Notes under the pieces: model-generated
Databases searched by the model: none
Told to the model about the DNA's origin: nothing
What the model saw: the letters and a program-made list of their open reading frames with translations, nothing else
Program-made: the position numbers and the translations under genes
In this document: piece by piece, positions 5,918-6,670 of the stretch
How positions within the stretch are numbered: the stretch's first letter is position 1
How the letters are laid out: the number at the start of each line of letters is the position of its first letter
From: Bacteroidales bacterium
GTDB taxonomy: Bacteria > Bacteroidota > Bacteroidia > Bacteroidales > UBA3824
Assembly: GCA_016287995.1 (NCBI GenBank)
Contig: JAEEXW010000165.1
Coordinates: 1 to 6,670, forward strand
Direction of reading: 5' to 3'
DNA length: 6,670 nucleotides

Positions 5918-6670
5918 ATGTGGCTCTATTTTGTAATACTATCGGCAGTTTTTTTAGGCGTTTACGATATTTGCAAAAAATCGTCGCTTAAAAAAAATGC
6001 CGTTTTAGTTGTTATGTTCTTGTCTTCATCGGTCTCGCTGCTGATGATGACACCTGCATTATTGGATTCTGCGTTTTCATTCGGTTGGTTTGACGGAACT
6101 GTTTTCAGCATACCCGAAACATCACTAAGAGACCAATTTTACATTATTATAAAAGCGTTGATTGTGCAGTCGTCGTGGCTGTGCAATTTTTACGCTATGA
6201 AACATTTGCCGATTTCGATTGTAGGCCCTGTCAGAAGTTCCGCCCCCGCGTGGACACTTCTTGGTGCAGTTCTTATTTTGGGCGAAAGGCTCAACCTTTA
6301 TCAATGGATTGGGGCAGTTGTTATCCTTTCGTGTCTGCTTTTATATGCTAACTATGGCAAAAAAGAAGGCATTTCAATAAAACATAACAAAAAAGTTTTT
6401 TTACTCGTTTTAGGGACGTTAATCGGTTCAGCGTCAGCACTTTATGATAAGGTAATTTTGAGAACCTTGCAAATCGACAGAATGGAGGTTCAGGCGTGGT
6501 TTTCTTTTTACCAGTTTTTGTTAGCGTTGTTGATGATGATGATTTTCTGGTATCCGCATAAAGAAAAAACCGACAAATTCGAGTTCAGATTTTCCATATT
6601 GCTGATAGGTTTTTTTCTGACCGTGGCAGATTTTCTGTATTTTTACGGACTCAGCATGGACGGCGCATTA
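5918..6670 (+). CDS. EamA/DMT-superfamily transporter (3' partial)
   Basis: An open frame begins with ATG immediately after the guaB stop and runs to the window edge without a stop (251 residues, MWLYFVILSAVFLGVYDICK at the start). It is strongly hydrophobic, with about eight visible membrane helices near residues 2-18, 27-49, 74-94, 98-121, 127-145, 158-175, 191-212 and 225-247. This matches the ten-helix, two-repeat EamA fold, in which about 300 residues are usual. Repeat one contains KHLPISIVGPVRSSAPAW and LGAVLILGERLNLYQWIG, the typical helix-4/5 region with a conserved Gly-Glu-Arg loop. Repeat two starts around 158, and its LIGSASALYDKVI echoes FLGVYDICKKS of repeat one. It would be an inner-membrane carrier or exporter of small metabolites; the substrate cannot be read from the sequence. 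The zero-base spacing and absence of a separate promoter suggest translation coupled to guaB. The final one or two helices lie outside the window. Confidence 0.88.
   Translation, partial: MWLYFVILSAVFLGVYDICKKSSLKKNAVLVVMFLSSSVSLLMMTPALLDSAFSFGWFDGTVFSIPETSLRDQFYIIIKALIVQSSWLCNFYAMKHLPISIVGPVRSSAPAWTLLGAVLILGERLNLYQWIGAVVILSCLLLYANYGKKEGISIKHNKKVFLLVLGTLIGSASALYDKVILRTLQIDRMEVQAWFSFYQFLLALLMMMIFWYPHKEKTDKFEFRFSILLIGFFLTVADFLYFYGLSMDGAL

Overview
The window reads as ordinary chromosomal DNA from a member of the Bacteroidota, probably Bacteroidales. The basis is moderately AT-rich coding sequence, start sites with no recognisable Shine-Dalgarno sequence, promoter-like motifs of the Bacteroidota type (TTTG spaced from TAnnTTTG), a lipoprotein with a short signal peptide, a TPR-membrane-SpoIIE phosphatase architecture that is common in this phylum, and an Rpn-type PD-(D/E)XK protein of the Bacteroidota form. 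I assign no species.

Layout, left to right. (1) A 5'-truncated gene on + (1-1569) encodes a membrane-anchored TPR sensor with a C-terminal SpoIIE/PP2C-type serine/threonine phosphatase. (2) Convergent to it, on - (1566-3140), lies a lipoprotein with a PQQ-like beta-propeller. The two stop codons share the palindrome TTAA, so there is no intergenic space. (3) A divergent intergenic region of about 180 bp (3141-3322) holds a -7-like motif for the lipoprotein gene, a perfect 10-bp inverted repeat, and a well-spaced promoter for the next gene. (4) An Rpn-family PD-(D/E)XK nuclease/putative transposase on + (3323-4336) has a C-terminal (Gxxx)n charged repeat encoded by 12-bp units. (5) An IMP dehydrogenase gene (guaB, 4421-5917, +) resembles the Tritrichomonas foetus enzyme far more than the classical E. 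coli type. (6) Directly abutting guaB (TAA then ATG, no spacer) is an EamA/DMT-superfamily membrane transporter (5918 to the window end, 3' truncated). It has no stop inside the window.

Functionally these look like independent units: a signalling phosphatase, an envelope propeller lipoprotein, a selfish or DNA-metabolism nuclease, and a guaB-transporter pair that is probably co-transcribed. I see no tRNA, rRNA, CRISPR array, insertion-sequence ends or defence-island composition, and no convincing evidence of an undescribed multi-gene system. The points most worth a second look are the T. foetus-type IMPDH, the inverted repeat next to the nuclease promoter, the in-frame 12-bp repeat tract, and the tight coupling of guaB to a DMT transporter.
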